Shown piece by piece: positions 6,827-15,172 of a stretch of DNA of 17,284 nucleotides. Position numbers and translations under genes: made by a program. The DNA comes from DATHSN01 sp035464115 (GTDB lineage: Bacteria; Actinomycetota; Acidimicrobiia; Acidimicrobiales; SKKL01). The notes under the pieces are model-generated. The model saw only the letters and a program-made list of their open reading frames with translations, was not told where the DNA came from and ran no database searches. How positions within the stretch are numbered: the first letter of the stretch is position 1; every line of letters starts with the position of its first letter. The stretch is taken from positions 1-17,284 of the forward strand of contig DATHSN010000161.1 of the NCBI GenBank assembly GCA_035464115.1, written 5' to 3'.

Positions 6827-8068
6827 GTGCGAATCCTCGTGGTGGGTGCAGGGGCCGTCGGCGGCGCGATGGTGAAGATCGCCGAGCGTCGTGAGTTCGT
6901 CGAGCACGTGGTCGTCGCCGACATCGACCAGGGGCGTGCCGAGCGGGCGGTGGCCGGGGTCGACCCCGAGCGGTTCACCGGTGCGACGGTCGACGCCTCG
7001 CAGGCCGACGCGGTGGCCGAGCTGGCCCGTGCCCACGGGGTCGACGCCGTGGTCAACGCCACCGATCCTCGCTTCGTCATGCCGATCTTCGAGGGCACGT
7101 TCGCCGCCGGGTGCACCTACCTCGACATGGCCATGAGCCTGTCGCAGCCCCACCCCGACGACCCGCACCGCCTCACCGGCGTGAAGCTCGGCGACGAGCA
7201 GTTCGCGGCGTCCGACCGCTGGGCCGAGGCCGGCCTGCTCGCCATCGGCGGCATCGGCGTCGAGCCCGGCATGAGCGACGTCTTCGCCCGCTACGCCGCC
7301 GACCACCTGTTCTCGTCGATCGACGAGATCGGCGTGCGCGACGGCGCCGACCTCGAGGTGGCCGGCTACGAGTTCGCCCCCACCTTCTCGATCTGGACCA
7401 CCATCGAGGAGTGCCTCAACCCGCCGGTGGTGTGGGAGCGGGGGCGGGGCTGGTTCACCACCCCGCCGTTCTCGGAGCCCGAGGTGTTCGAGTTCCCCGA
7501 CGGCATCGGGCCGGTCGAGTGCGTCAACGTCGAGCACGAAGAGGTGCTGTTGATCCCCCGGTGGGTCGACTGCGAGCGGGTCACCTTCAAGTACGGCCTC
7601 GGCGACCGCTTCATCGAGATCCTCAAGACCCTGCACCTGCTGGGGCTCGACCGCACCGATCCGGTGACGGTCCGGGGCCAGCAGGTGTCGCCCCGCGACG
7701 TCGTGGCCGCCTGCCTCCCCGACCCCGCCACCCTCGGCGACCAGATGTCGGGTCGCACCTGCGCCGGCACGTGGATCACCGGCACCGGCCCCGACGGCGA
7801 GCGCCGCGAGGTCTACCTCTACCAGGTGGCCGACAACGCCACCTCGATGCGCGAGTGGGGCTCGCAGGCGGTGGTCTGGCAGACGGCGGTCAACCCCGTC
7901 GTCGCCCTCGAGCTGCTGGCCACGGGCGCCTGGTCGGGCACCGGGGTCCTCGGCCCCGAGGCGTTCCCGTCCGAGCCGTTCCTCGCCCTGCTGCCCGCCT
8001 ACGGCGCCACCGCCCACCTCCAGGACCGCACCACCCCCGGCGCCTGGACCACCACCCCCCTCGGCTGA
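6827..8068 (+). CDS. Saccharopine dehydrogenase family NAD(P)-dependent oxidoreductase
   Basis: A 413-residue cytoplasmic protein. The N-terminal Rossmann fold carries the dinucleotide motif ILVVGAGAVGG (3-13) and acidic residues after the second strand (VVADIDQGR, 29-37). Next comes a VVNATDPRF-like stretch, then GGIGVEPGMSDVFARYAADH, typical of the saccharopine dehydrogenase/Lys9 fold. The rest is the alpha/beta substrate domain. The frame is open upstream inside mrpG, but GTG 6827 begins exactly at the Rossmann strand. Relatives include saccharopine dehydrogenases and lysine 6-dehydrogenase, and the substrate cannot be told from sequence. It may act with the aminotransferase downstream in amino-acid or polyamine metabolism (inference), but a strong palindrome and a separate promoter candidate lie between them. 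Confidence 0.85.
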   Translation: MRILVVGAGAVGGAMVKIAERREFVEHVVVADIDQGRAERAVAGVDPERFTGATVDASQADAVAELARAHGVDAVVNATDPRFVMPIFEGTFAAGCTYLDMAMSLSQPHPDDPHRLTGVKLGDEQFAASDRWAEAGLLAIGGIGVEPGMSDVFARYAADHLFSSIDEIGVRDGADLEVAGYEFAPTFSIWTTIEECLNPPVVWERGRGWFTTPPFSEPEVFEFPDGIGPVECVNVEHEEVLLIPRWVDCERVTFKYGLGDRFIEILKTLHLLGLDRTDPVTVRGQQVSPRDVVAACLPDPATLGDQMSGRTCAGTWITGTGPDGERREVYLYQVADNATSMREWGSQAVVWQTAVNPVVALELLATGAWSGTGVLGPEAFPSEPFLALLPAYGATAHLQDRTTPGAWTTTPLG

Positions 8069-8093
8069 CCCCGGCGCCCCCACCCGCATCCTT

Positions 8094-8146
8094 TCGAACT
8101 GGCGAACCCACGGTGCGGGAACCGCACCGTGGGTTCGCCAGTTCGA
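8094..8146. repeat. Perfect 25-bp inverted repeat, 3-nt loop
   Basis: Arms 8094-8118 and 8122-8146 are exact reverse complements around GAA. Each arm starts or ends with TCGAACTGGCGAACC and its complement. As RNA this forms an extremely stable hairpin on either strand. No T-tract follows on either side, so it is not a canonical intrinsic terminator. It fills the gap between the dehydrogenase and the aminotransferase. It may block read-through, but its perfection and size also fit a dispersed REP-like palindromic element. No second copy was seen in this window. Confidence 0.9.
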
Positions 8147-8181
8147 GGTGGGTCGGGCCCGGAGCATGACGGAGGGCGCCC

Positions 8182-8187
8182 TAGGGT
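8182..8187 (+). promoter_or_regulatory. -10-like hexamer of the aminotransferase gene
   Basis: TAGGGT fits TANNNT and ends 6 nt before the GTG at 8194. This would put the transcription start on the start codon and give a leaderless mRNA. No Shine-Dalgarno sequence is present. Confidence 0.45.
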
Positions 8188-8193
8188 GACGGG

Positions 8194-9402
8194 GTGCCGA
8201 GCGCCTTCCTGCACCCGTTCGCCCCGCCGACCCGGTCGGACTTCATCACCCTCGTGCGGGGCGAGGGCAGCACCGTCTACGACGACCAGGGCCGGGGCTA
8301 CCTCGATGCCATGGCGAGCCTCTGGTACTGCAACGTCGGCCACGGTCGCACCGAGATCGCCGACGCGGTCAGCGCCCAGATGCGGGCCCTCGCCACGTAC
8401 AACACCTTCGACCCCTGGACCAACGAGCCCGCCGAGGCGGTGGCCGCGCTGGTCGCCGAGCGGGCCCCGGTCGACGCGCCCCGGGTGTTCCTCACCAACT
8501 CGGGATCCGAGGCCGTCGACTCGGCCATCAAGATCGCCCGGATCACCCAGCACTTGCGGGGCCGGCCCGACAAGCAGCTGGTGATCACCCGCGAGCACGC
8601 CTACCACGGGGTGACCTACGGCGGGATGGCGGCCCAGGGCCTCGCGCCCAACCAGGCCGGCTTCGGTCCCATGGTCCCCGGCTTCCTCCACGTGCCCCAC
8701 CACGACCTCGAGGCGGTGGCCCGGCTGCTCACCGAGCGCGGCGACGAGGTGGCGGCGGTCATCGCCGAGCCGGTGCAGGGCGCGGGCGGGGTGCACCCCC
8801 CGGTGCCGGGCTACCTCGAGGGGCTGCGGCGCCTCTGCGACCAGCACGACGCGCTGCTCATCGCCGACGAGGTCATCTGCGGGTTCGGCCGGCTCGGCAC
8901 CTGGTTCGGTGTCGAGCGCTACGGCGTGCGCCCCGACCTGCTCACCTTCGCCAAGGCGGTGACGTCGGGCTACCTGCCCCTCGGCGGCGTGGTGGTCGGG
9001 CGCGCCGTGCGCGACGCGCTCGAAGCCGATCCCGCGTTCGTGCTCCGCCACGGCCACACCTACTCCGGCCATCCCACCGCCTGCGCGGCCGGCGTGGCCA
9101 ACCTCGCCATCATCGAGCGCGAGGGCCTCGTCGAGCGGGCCGAGGGCATCGGGGCGCGCCTCGGCGCCGGGCTGCGGGCCCTCGCCGCCGACGGCGAGGT
9201 GGCCGAGGTGCGCGGCGAGGGGGCGGTGTGGGCCGCCCAGCTGCACCCCGACCGCGACGCCAACGCCGTGCGCGACCGCATGCTCGAGCTCGGGGTCGTG
9301 GCCCGTCCGCTGTGGGGCGCGATGGCCTTCTGCCCGCCGCTGGTGATGACCGACGACGAGCTCGACCGTTGCGTCGACGCGCTGGCCACCGCCCTGCGCT
9401 GA
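8194..9402 (+). CDS. PLP-dependent class III aminotransferase
   Basis: A 402-residue fold-type I PLP enzyme. The Schiff-base lysine is Lys254 in LLTFAKAVTSGYLPLGG. The PLP-binding residues are seen in order: NSGSEAVD (102-109, phosphate site), Tyr137-His-Gly (ring stacking), Glu192 in AEPVQGAGG, and Asp225 in IADEVICGFGR (pyridine nitrogen). The N-terminal LWYCNVGHGR resembles omega-amino acid:pyruvate, putrescine and taurine aminotransferases. The donor is therefore probably a terminal amine, with pyruvate or a similar acceptor, but specificity cannot be assigned. GTG 8194 is chosen because the conserved N-terminus begins there and a -10-like motif lies 6 nt upstream. It is about 40-60 residues shorter than many omega-transaminases, yet all catalytic blocks are present. 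It converges on the SGNH hydrolase gene. Confidence 0.92.
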   Translation: MPSAFLHPFAPPTRSDFITLVRGEGSTVYDDQGRGYLDAMASLWYCNVGHGRTEIADAVSAQMRALATYNTFDPWTNEPAEAVAALVAERAPVDAPRVFLTNSGSEAVDSAIKIARITQHLRGRPDKQLVITREHAYHGVTYGGMAAQGLAPNQAGFGPMVPGFLHVPHHDLEAVARLLTERGDEVAAVIAEPVQGAGGVHPPVPGYLEGLRRLCDQHDALLIADEVICGFGRLGTWFGVERYGVRPDLLTFAKAVTSGYLPLGGVVVGRAVRDALEADPAFVLRHGHTYSGHPTACAAGVANLAIIEREGLVERAEGIGARLGAGLRALAADGEVAEVRGEGAVWAAQLHPDRDANAVRDRMLELGVVARPLWGAMAFCPPLVMTDDELDRCVDALATALR

Positions 9403-9444
9403 GCGAGCGGGCCCCGCTGGCCGGCGCCGTCCGGGCTGCAGCCC

Positions 9445-10605
9445 TCAGCCGGTGATGTCGGCGTCGGCCTCGATCTGATCGAGCACGTCGCGGGCGAGCA
9501 GGTCGCCACCGGCGCGCGACAGGTGGATGCCGTCGCCCTGGCGGAGATCGGCCACGGTGCCGTCGACGCCCGGCAGGAACGCCTCGTAGCCGCCGGAGGG
9601 CCCGGAGAACATGGGGAAGGTGTCGACGAACTCGATCCACGGCCGCGATGCGGCTTCCTCGCGGTAGATCGCGTTGAGCCCGGCCATGCGCTCCGAGAAG
9701 CTGCCCGACCGCATGATCGGCTGGCCGACCCACCACACCACCCGGTCGTCGTCGCGCAGCAGGTCCATGGTGCCGGCCACCCGACGCCGGTACTCGGTGA
9801 TCCATCCCTCCTCGAGCGGCTGGAACACGTCGCCCTCGTCGGTGACGATGCCCTGGGCGTCGTTGGCGCCGAACATGATGACCACCGCCTCGGGGTCGAG
9901 CCGGTCGAGCTCGGCGACGAGGTGGGCGGGCCAGTTGAAGTAGTCGGGGCGGGTGAGACCGGTGGAGATGCGGTAGTCGAGCGTCGGCTCCATGACGCCC
10001 GTGTCGGTGGCCATGCGCACGAGCGACTCGCCGAACACCTGCGACATCGAGTCGCCGCCCACCCACAGGCGCAGCGGCTCGGCCGCGCTCGGGGTACGCA
10101 GCTCGGGCGCGGGGACGGTGGTGGGCGTGGTGGCGACGGGCGTCTCGTCGGTGCCGGTTCCCGGATCGGTGGCCGTGTCGCTGCCGGGGGCGGCCGCGTC
10201 GGTCCCGGAGCCGGTGGTGGGCTCGGTGGCGGGCGGGAAGACCATCTCGGCGCCGAGGTCGTCGTCGGTGCGGCCGAGGGCGTCGTCGAGCCAGATGCGG
10301 GGGCGGTCGAGCGCGAGCGCGTGCGACACCGTGGCGAGCGGCTCCCAGATGGCGAGTGACACGTCGCGGGGCCAGCCGAACGGCTTGCGCTCGGCCTGCT
10401 CGACCAGGCTGTCGGCGTTGAGCAGCGCGCCGAGCAGCAGCCCGATCAGCGCGATCGCGAGCACCTTGCCGGCCGGGAGCGACCCGCGCGGCCCTGCCGG
10501 GGGGTGCTCGCTCGCGGCCCCACCGTCGCCCGGTCGCCCGTGGCCGTCGGGCCGTCGGTCGGGACCCGGGCCGCGCGTCGCGGGGGGCTCGAGGGTCGTC
10601 GCCAT
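9445..10605 (-). CDS. Membrane-anchored SGNH/GDSL hydrolase (DUF459-like)
   Basis: A 386-residue protein when started at ATG 10605. The frame is open 22 codons further, but a TACCCT motif 8 nt upstream supports this ATG. A hydrophilic N-terminus (1-42) is followed by one membrane helix (about 46-62). A Thr/Pro/Gly-rich low-complexity linker (about 126-170) then leads to the SGNH domain (178-386), which would be extracytoplasmic. The catalytic blocks are complete: Ser186 in VGGDSMSQ, Asn248 in MFGANDAQ, and Asp358/His361 in GDGIHLSRAG. The layout matches DUF459 proteins, which often accompany MBOAT acyltransferases. It may transfer or remove acetyl groups on an extracellular polymer together with the MBOAT at 13619-15049 (inference). 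The substrate is unknown. Confidence 0.88.
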   Translation of the reverse strand: MATTLEPPATRGPGPDRRPDGHGRPGDGGAASEHPPAGPRGSLPAGKVLAIALIGLLLGALLNADSLVEQAERKPFGWPRDVSLAIWEPLATVSHALALDRPRIWLDDALGRTDDDLGAEMVFPPATEPTTGSGTDAAAPGSDTATDPGTGTDETPVATTPTTVPAPELRTPSAAEPLRLWVGGDSMSQVFGESLVRMATDTGVMEPTLDYRISTGLTRPDYFNWPAHLVAELDRLDPEAVVIMFGANDAQGIVTDEGDVFQPLEEGWITEYRRRVAGTMDLLRDDDRVVWWVGQPIMRSGSFSERMAGLNAIYREEAASRPWIEFVDTFPMFSGPSGGYEAFLPGVDGTVADLRQGDGIHLSRAGGDLLARDVLDQIEADADITG

Positions 10606-10613
10606 CGCGTTCG

Positions 10614-10619
10614 AGGGTA
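10614..10619 (-). promoter_or_regulatory. -10-like hexamer of the SGNH hydrolase gene
   Basis: TACCCT on the minus strand lies 8 nt upstream of ATG 10605, consistent with a leaderless transcript. The same hexamer precedes the LAL regulator. No -35 box is evident. Confidence 0.4.
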
Positions 10620-10788
10620 CCGCCGGCGCGCTCGCCCCTCGTGTCGCCCGCCGGTGCGGATCACTCCTCACCGGCCGTCCACCTCGGAGGCCGGGCCGTG
10701 CCGCACGTGCGGGGCGGGACGAGCTGGGCGCTCGTCGCGCCTCCTGACCCTGGAGCTCGACGACGATCGCTCATCGCCGGGCGGCCCG

Positions 10789-13371
10789 CTACTCGAGCCG
10801 CGGCCGGAGCGCCGGCTCGAGCACCGTGGCCAGCTCGCTGCGCCCGCCGACACCGAGCTTGCGGTAGACCGACCGGAGGTGGTTGTCGGCGGTGCGCACC
10901 GAGATGAAGAGTCCCCTGGCGATGTCGGCCGACGGGGCGCCGCGTGCGGCCTCTCTCGCCACCTCGAGCTCACGGCGGGAGACGAGCGGGGGACGGTCCC
11001 GCACGAGCGGCGTGTCGGGGCGCTCGCAGGCCAGCTCGGCCGTCAGCGACAGCGCCGCGGCTCGCGCGGCAGAGGGCCCGTCGTCCCGGTGATCGAGCCG
11101 CGTGGCGGCGTCGGCCCACGCCTCGGCGGCGTACAACCAGGCGCCCATCTCGGCGAAGCGCTCCGCGACGGCCGCCAGTCCGTCGAGGTCGTCGGCTGTG
11201 GCCGCCTCGGCGTGGGCGCACAGCGCCCGCAGCAGGTGCGCGCCGCGCGACGCGTCGATGCTCCGCAGATCGTCGACGGCCAGGTCGGGCCGACCGAGCC
11301 GAACGGCGTCGTGGAGGCAGAGCGCGCCCCACGCGACGTGCTGGGCGGCGATGGCGCTGCGCCCACCGGCGATCAAGATGCCGAGCGCCTCGTCGACGCG
11401 ACCCTGCGCCGCCGCCGTCCAGGCCCGGCCACGGTCGACCCAGACCGCGAGTCGCGGGGCCGGCACCGGGAGATCGGTGTCGTCGATCGATCGACCCGCG
11501 TCGACATCGCCCATCTGGGCGAGCGCCAGGGCGAGGGCGCCGCGTGACTGGGCCTCGAGCCCGAACGGGTCGGCACGCGCGTAGAGGTCGAGCGCCCGAC
11601 GAGCGTGGTCCGCAGCCCGTGCGAGCTCACCCGAGAGGTTGCGGGCCAGCGCCGAACCCGACAGCCAGGTGGGCGTGAAGACGTCGCCCGGCGCCGCCCC
11701 GGCGACCGCGGTGTCGATGATCGTGATCCCGGTGCCGATGCGGCCGGCGTTGAGCCGGCTGATCATCAGCATGGCCCGCACCTGGTCGGGGGCGAAGGGG
11801 AGCTCGGGTGATGCCGCGTCGGCGGTCGCGATGGCATCGTCGATGATGGCGTCGAGGCCGTCGCAGTCGCCGGTCATGGCGAGGGCGACGGTGCGCGTGA
11901 CGTAGGCGGTGGCCCGGGCGACCGTCGAGGTGAGCGGATCGGACAGCACCTCGTCGCTCGCCCGCATGGCGTCGACGAAGTCGCCGTGGATGGCCGACAC
12001 CATGGCGCGCTCGTTGTTCAGGCGGCCGCGCAGGTCGTGGTCGGACACCGAGCCGGCTGCGTCGGCGAGCAGCGCCCGCGCCTCGTCGATCCGCGCCAGG
12101 CCGAACGCCAGGTTCTGGGCCCGGGCCGACGCGATGGCGCCGGTGAGCTCCGGATCCACGGGGTGCCGGCCGGCCAGGATCATCTCCGCGTCGTCGTAGC
12201 GCTGCTGGTGGCTCAGCGCCTGGCCGAGCAGGAGCCCCACTCGGTCGTCGGTGGCGTCGAGCGGTTCGACGAGCCGCTCGGCGAGGTGCGGATCGTGGCG
12301 GGCGAGAGCGGCGGCGGCGCCAACGATCGCGAGCTCGGCCGAGGTGGTCTCACCAGAGTCGAGCTGCCAGACCGCTGCCCGCACCGGGTCGATGCGATCG
12401 TCGCTCCGGAGGGCGCTCTCGGCGAGGCGACGGTTGGCGGCGCGACGGCGCGCCGCGGGGAGGTTCGCCTCGAGGACCTCCCCGTAGAGCGGGTGGGCGA
12501 CGACGGCGGACGCCGGGTCGCCGGGCTCGGGGGCGACGAATCCCCGTCGTTCGAGCTCGGCGAGGCCACCGCCCGTCGCGCGTTGCAGCAGGTCGAACGG
12601 CGCCGGCGACGCGACGGCGACGGTCTCCATGGCCGTGCGGAGGTGGCTGGTCAGCGCTCGCAGGCGAGAGTCGACCAGGTCGGACAGGCGGTCGGACCGG
12701 GCGAGTGGTCCGGTTCGCTCCCACGTGCCGTCGGCACCCCGCTCGATGCTGCGGCCGACGGCCCCTTCGATCACCTCGTGGAGCACGAGCGGGTTGCCGG
12801 CGGAGATCCGCCAGAGCTCGTCGGCCAGCTCGTCGCGGTGGGGTCCGAGGACCGAGGCGGCCAGCGCCCGGGTGCGGGCCTCGCCGAGCGGTTCGATGTC
12901 GACTCGCTCGATGACCCCGTTGGTCCAGAGGCCGACGAGGTCGGCGTCCATCGGATCGCCGGTCCGGGCGGTGAGGCACACCGTGGCCGACCGCGCCGCG
13001 ACGACGGCGAGGACCAGGGCGAGCGAGCCGGCGTCGAGCTGGTGGGCGTCGTCGACCGCCAGCACGATGCCGTGCGGCGTGGCTCGGCGGTCGAGGGCGG
13101 CGAGCACGTCTCGGAGCATGCTCAGCCGATCGGGGGTCCGGCCGTGCGGGAGCAGCTCGACGAACGGCGCGAAGGGGATGGACCGGGTGGACGCCGACGC
13201 GGCGACGCGCACCACGGACAGGCGCTCGGCGGCGACCCGGTCGAGCACGGTGTGCAGCAGCCGGCTCTTGCCCACGCCGGTCGGGCCGAGGATCGCGACG
13301 CCGGTGCCGGAGCGCACCAGGCCGATGGCGCGCGCCAGCTCGGTCTCCCGACCGGTGAGCGGCCACTCCAC
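10789..13371 (-). CDS. LAL-type (large ATP-binding, LuxR family) transcriptional regulator
   Basis: An 860-residue protein. The N-terminal AAA/NACHT-like ATPase has Walker A GPTGVGKS (29-36) and Walker B GIVLAVDDAHQLD (101-113). The long middle part is alpha-helical and Ala/Leu/Arg-rich, as expected for the TPR-like sensor region of LAL regulators. The C-terminus (about 795-855) is a LuxR-type helix-turn-helix, with SRRELEVAREAARG, SADIARGLFISVRTADNHL and VYRKLGVGGRSEL. The frame is open another 168 codons upstream. GTG 13371 is preferred because family homology begins at once (WPLTGRETEL) and TACCCT lies 7 nt upstream. Effector and targets are unknown. It sits between the MBOAT and SGNH genes on the same strand, so it may control that acylation module (inference). 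Confidence 0.9.
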   Translation of the reverse strand: MEWPLTGRETELARAIGLVRSGTGVAILGPTGVGKSRLLHTVLDRVAAERLSVVRVAASASTRSIPFAPFVELLPHGRTPDRLSMLRDVLAALDRRATPHGIVLAVDDAHQLDAGSLALVLAVVAARSATVCLTARTGDPMDADLVGLWTNGVIERVDIEPLGEARTRALAASVLGPHRDELADELWRISAGNPLVLHEVIEGAVGRSIERGADGTWERTGPLARSDRLSDLVDSRLRALTSHLRTAMETVAVASPAPFDLLQRATGGGLAELERRGFVAPEPGDPASAVVAHPLYGEVLEANLPAARRRAANRRLAESALRSDDRIDPVRAAVWQLDSGETTSAELAIVGAAAALARHDPHLAERLVEPLDATDDRVGLLLGQALSHQQRYDDAEMILAGRHPVDPELTGAIASARAQNLAFGLARIDEARALLADAAGSVSDHDLRGRLNNERAMVSAIHGDFVDAMRASDEVLSDPLTSTVARATAYVTRTVALAMTGDCDGLDAIIDDAIATADAASPELPFAPDQVRAMLMISRLNAGRIGTGITIIDTAVAGAAPGDVFTPTWLSGSALARNLSGELARAADHARRALDLYARADPFGLEAQSRGALALALAQMGDVDAGRSIDDTDLPVPAPRLAVWVDRGRAWTAAAQGRVDEALGILIAGGRSAIAAQHVAWGALCLHDAVRLGRPDLAVDDLRSIDASRGAHLLRALCAHAEAATADDLDGLAAVAERFAEMGAWLYAAEAWADAATRLDHRDDGPSAARAAALSLTAELACERPDTPLVRDRPPLVSRRELEVAREAARGAPSADIARGLFISVRTADNHLRSVYRKLGVGGRSELATVLEPALRPRLE

Positions 13372-13378
13372 CCCAGCG

Positions 13379-13384
13379 AGGGTA
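13379..13384 (-). promoter_or_regulatory. -10-like hexamer of the LAL regulator gene
   Basis: TACCCT on the minus strand ends 7 nt before GTG 13371, indicating a leaderless transcript and supporting the internal start over the longer frame. No -35 box is evident at normal spacing. Confidence 0.45.
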
Positions 13385-13439
13385 CCGGTGGTCGTGCAAC
13401 CGCCGGGGCTGATCGGCGTCCCGATGGGCTGACGACTCC

Positions 13440-13638
13440 CGTGAACCCCGACCAGCTCCGCATCCGCATCGAGATGGGCGACGACGACCAGCCCTCCGAC
13501 CGGATCAGCGCCGCGCTCGGCCCGCGAGGGTCCCCCCGTCGCCCCGTCCGCCGTACCCCGGTCGGGTCCGGCGACGGTCGCGATGCTCACCCCACCCGCA
13601 CGCTGAGGCCGTCGCCCCTCAGAACTGGAAGTAGATGA
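13440..13638 (+). CDS. Possible small or degraded ORF (doubtful)
   Basis: This lies in the 247-base gap between the LAL and MBOAT genes. A plus-strand frame from GTG 13440 encodes 65 residues. Its first 27 codons all end in G or C and give an acidic, protein-like sequence (VNPDQLRIRIEMGDDD). After about codon 27 the codon bias collapses and the sequence becomes Arg/Pro-rich. The last 20 bases overlap the end of the MBOAT gene. It could be the remnant of a frameshifted gene, a short peptide gene, or chance in GC-rich DNA. No family is recognised and no clear promoter or ribosome-binding site precedes it. Confidence 0.18.
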
Positions 13639-15049
13639 AGGGGGCGACGCCCTCGGGACCCAGCACGTCGATGAGCAGCAGGCCTCCGGCGAGGGCGGCG
13701 GCGTGCAGGGCGAGCGGGGTGGCCGCGAACGTCTCGTCGGCGCGGTGCACGAGGCGCTGGGGCACCCATTGCGACGCCAGCATGGCCACGATGGTGACCA
13801 GCACCAGGGTGGTGACGATCGGCGACGGGCCCTCGGCGAGCGAGACGATGCGCCCGAGCATGTCCATGGCGCCACCGAACGTCTCGGCCCGGAAGAAGAT
13901 CCACGCCAGCCCCACGATGTGGAAGGTGAGCACCCACTGGAGGGCGCCGACGACCGGGCGGGGGAGCCCGATCGGCTGCCAGCGCTCGCGGATGAACCGC
14001 TCGGCGGCGAGCGCGCCCCCGTGGATGGCCCCCCAGATCACGAACGTCCACGCCGCCCCGTGCCACAGGCCGCCGAGCAGCATGGTGAGGAACAGGTTCC
14101 GGTAGGTGAACAGCGTGGAGCCCCGGTTGCCGCCGAGGGGGATGTAGAGGTAGTCGCGCAGCCAGCGCGACAGCGTCATGTGCCAACGGCGCCAGAAGTC
14201 CTGGATGCTGAGCGCCCGGTAGGGGGCGTCGAAGTTCTGCGGGAACCGGAACCCGAGCAGCAGCGCGCAGCCGATGGCGATGTCGGTGTAGCCGCTGAAG
14301 TCGGCGTAGATCTGGATGGCGTAGGCGTAGACCGCCACCAGGTTCTCCCAGGCGCTGTGCTGGTCGGGGAGCGCGAACACCGGGTCGACCACGTTGGTGG
14401 CGAGGTAGCTCGAGATCACGACCTTCTTGAACAGGCCCTGGAAGATCAACCGGAACGCCTCGGGGGCGCGCACGTGGCGGGGATCGGGCCGCACCCGCAG
14501 CTGCGGGGCGAACTCCGAGGCGCGCACGATGGGCCCGGCGACGAGCTGGGGGAAGAACGACAGGTAGAGCGCGAAGTCGAGCAGCGACAGGCGTTCGAGC
14601 TGGCCGCGCCCCACGTCGATCACGTAGCTCATCGCCTGGAACGTGAAGAACGAGATGCCCACCGGCAGCACCACGTCGAGCAGCGTGGGGTTGAGCTCGA
14701 TGCCGAACCGGCCCGCCAGGTCGATCGCCGACGTGGTGAAGAAGCCGTAGTACTTGAAGAACCCGAGGATGCCGAGGTTGGTGGCCACCGCGGCGCGCAG
14801 GAGCCACTTGGTGGCCTCGGTCTTCTCGTCGTCGCCCGTGAGGCTGGCCGACACGGCGTGGGCGAACAGCCAGTTGATGACGATCGACGCGACGATCAGC
14901 CCGACGAAGCGGTAGTCCCAGTAGCCGTAGAAGTAGAGGCTGGCGCCGATCATGAACAGGCGCCACCGGCCGTAGTGCGGTCGCAGCAGCCAGTTGGCGG
15001 CGAACACGATCACGAAGAAGACCGCGAACGCGACGGTGGGGAAGAGCAT
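13619..15049 (-). CDS. MBOAT family O-acyltransferase (AlgI-like)
   Basis: A 476-residue integral membrane protein with about ten hydrophobic helices, the usual length for AlgI/DltB-type MBOATs. These enzymes move acyl groups, normally acetyl, across the membrane for O-acylation of polysaccharide or other surface polymers. The invariant histidine is His330 in LLGGLWHGAAWTFVIWGAIHG. The second conserved motif is FWRRWHMTLSRWLRDYLYIP (285-304, His290), and the QIYADFSGYTDIAIG stretch (246-260) is also typical. ATG 15049 is preceded by GGAG (15055-15058) with a 5-nt gap, one of the few clear ribosome-binding sites here. The likely partner that passes acyl groups to the polymer is the SGNH protein at 9445-10605. 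The polymer is unknown, as no synthesis genes are in the window. Confidence 0.93.
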   Translation of the reverse strand: MLFPTVAFAVFFVIVFAANWLLRPHYGRWRLFMIGASLYFYGYWDYRFVGLIVASIVINWLFAHAVSASLTGDDEKTEATKWLLRAAVATNLGILGFFKYYGFFTTSAIDLAGRFGIELNPTLLDVVLPVGISFFTFQAMSYVIDVGRGQLERLSLLDFALYLSFFPQLVAGPIVRASEFAPQLRVRPDPRHVRAPEAFRLIFQGLFKKVVISSYLATNVVDPVFALPDQHSAWENLVAVYAYAIQIYADFSGYTDIAIGCALLLGFRFPQNFDAPYRALSIQDFWRRWHMTLSRWLRDYLYIPLGGNRGSTLFTYRNLFLTMLLGGLWHGAAWTFVIWGAIHGGALAAERFIRERWQPIGLPRPVVGALQWVLTFHIVGLAWIFFRAETFGGAMDMLGRIVSLAEGPSPIVTTLVLVTIVAMLASQWVPQRLVHRADETFAATPLALHAAALAGGLLLIDVLGPEGVAPFIYFQF

Positions 15050-15094
15050 GCGGGCTCCGCACGGGCGAGGTGACGAGGGGCGCCCGGCCGGTCG

Positions 15095-15100
15095 ACGTTA
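15095..15100 (-). promoter_or_regulatory. -10-like hexamer of the MBOAT gene
   Basis: TAACGT on the minus strand, 45 nt upstream of ATG 15049 and within the 123-nt divergent gap to the SDR gene. Unlike its neighbours, this gene would have a leader of about 40 nt, which fits its visible GGAG ribosome-binding site. Confidence 0.3.
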
Positions 15101-15158
15101 GTTCCGCGCTCGGGCCGGGTGGTGCCACCGCGGGCTGGTGTCGCGCCGCCCGAGCGGC

Positions 15159-15164
15159 GATGAT
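15159..15164 (+). promoter_or_regulatory. -10-like hexamer of the SDR gene
   Basis: GATGAT matches four of six TATAAT positions and lies 8 nt before ATG 15173, consistent with a leaderless transcript and supporting that ATG over the in-frame GTG at 15188. Confidence 0.35.
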
Positions 15165-15172
15165 CGGCGGCC

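Noticed and set aside
9406..9444. Short hairpins and the palindrome GGGCTGCAGCCC between the convergent aminotransferase and SGNH genes
   Set aside because: The stems are short or have sterically tight loops and no T-tract. A terminator is expected here, but the sequence does not clearly show one.
11986..13638. A 550-codon plus-strand frame antisense to the LAL regulator
   Set aside because: A shadow with no domain signal. Only its last 66 codons lie outside the LAL gene, and they are listed separately as a doubtful small ORF.
10789..13875. A longer LAL protein starting at 13875
   Set aside because: The extra 168 codons overlap the 3' end of the MBOAT gene, look low-complexity, and family homology and a -10-like motif both point to GTG 13371.
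15118..15130. Small inverted repeat GGTGG-TG-CCACC in the MBOAT/SDR divergent gap
   Set aside because: Five-base arms are expected often by chance at this GC content, and no local regulator is tied to it.
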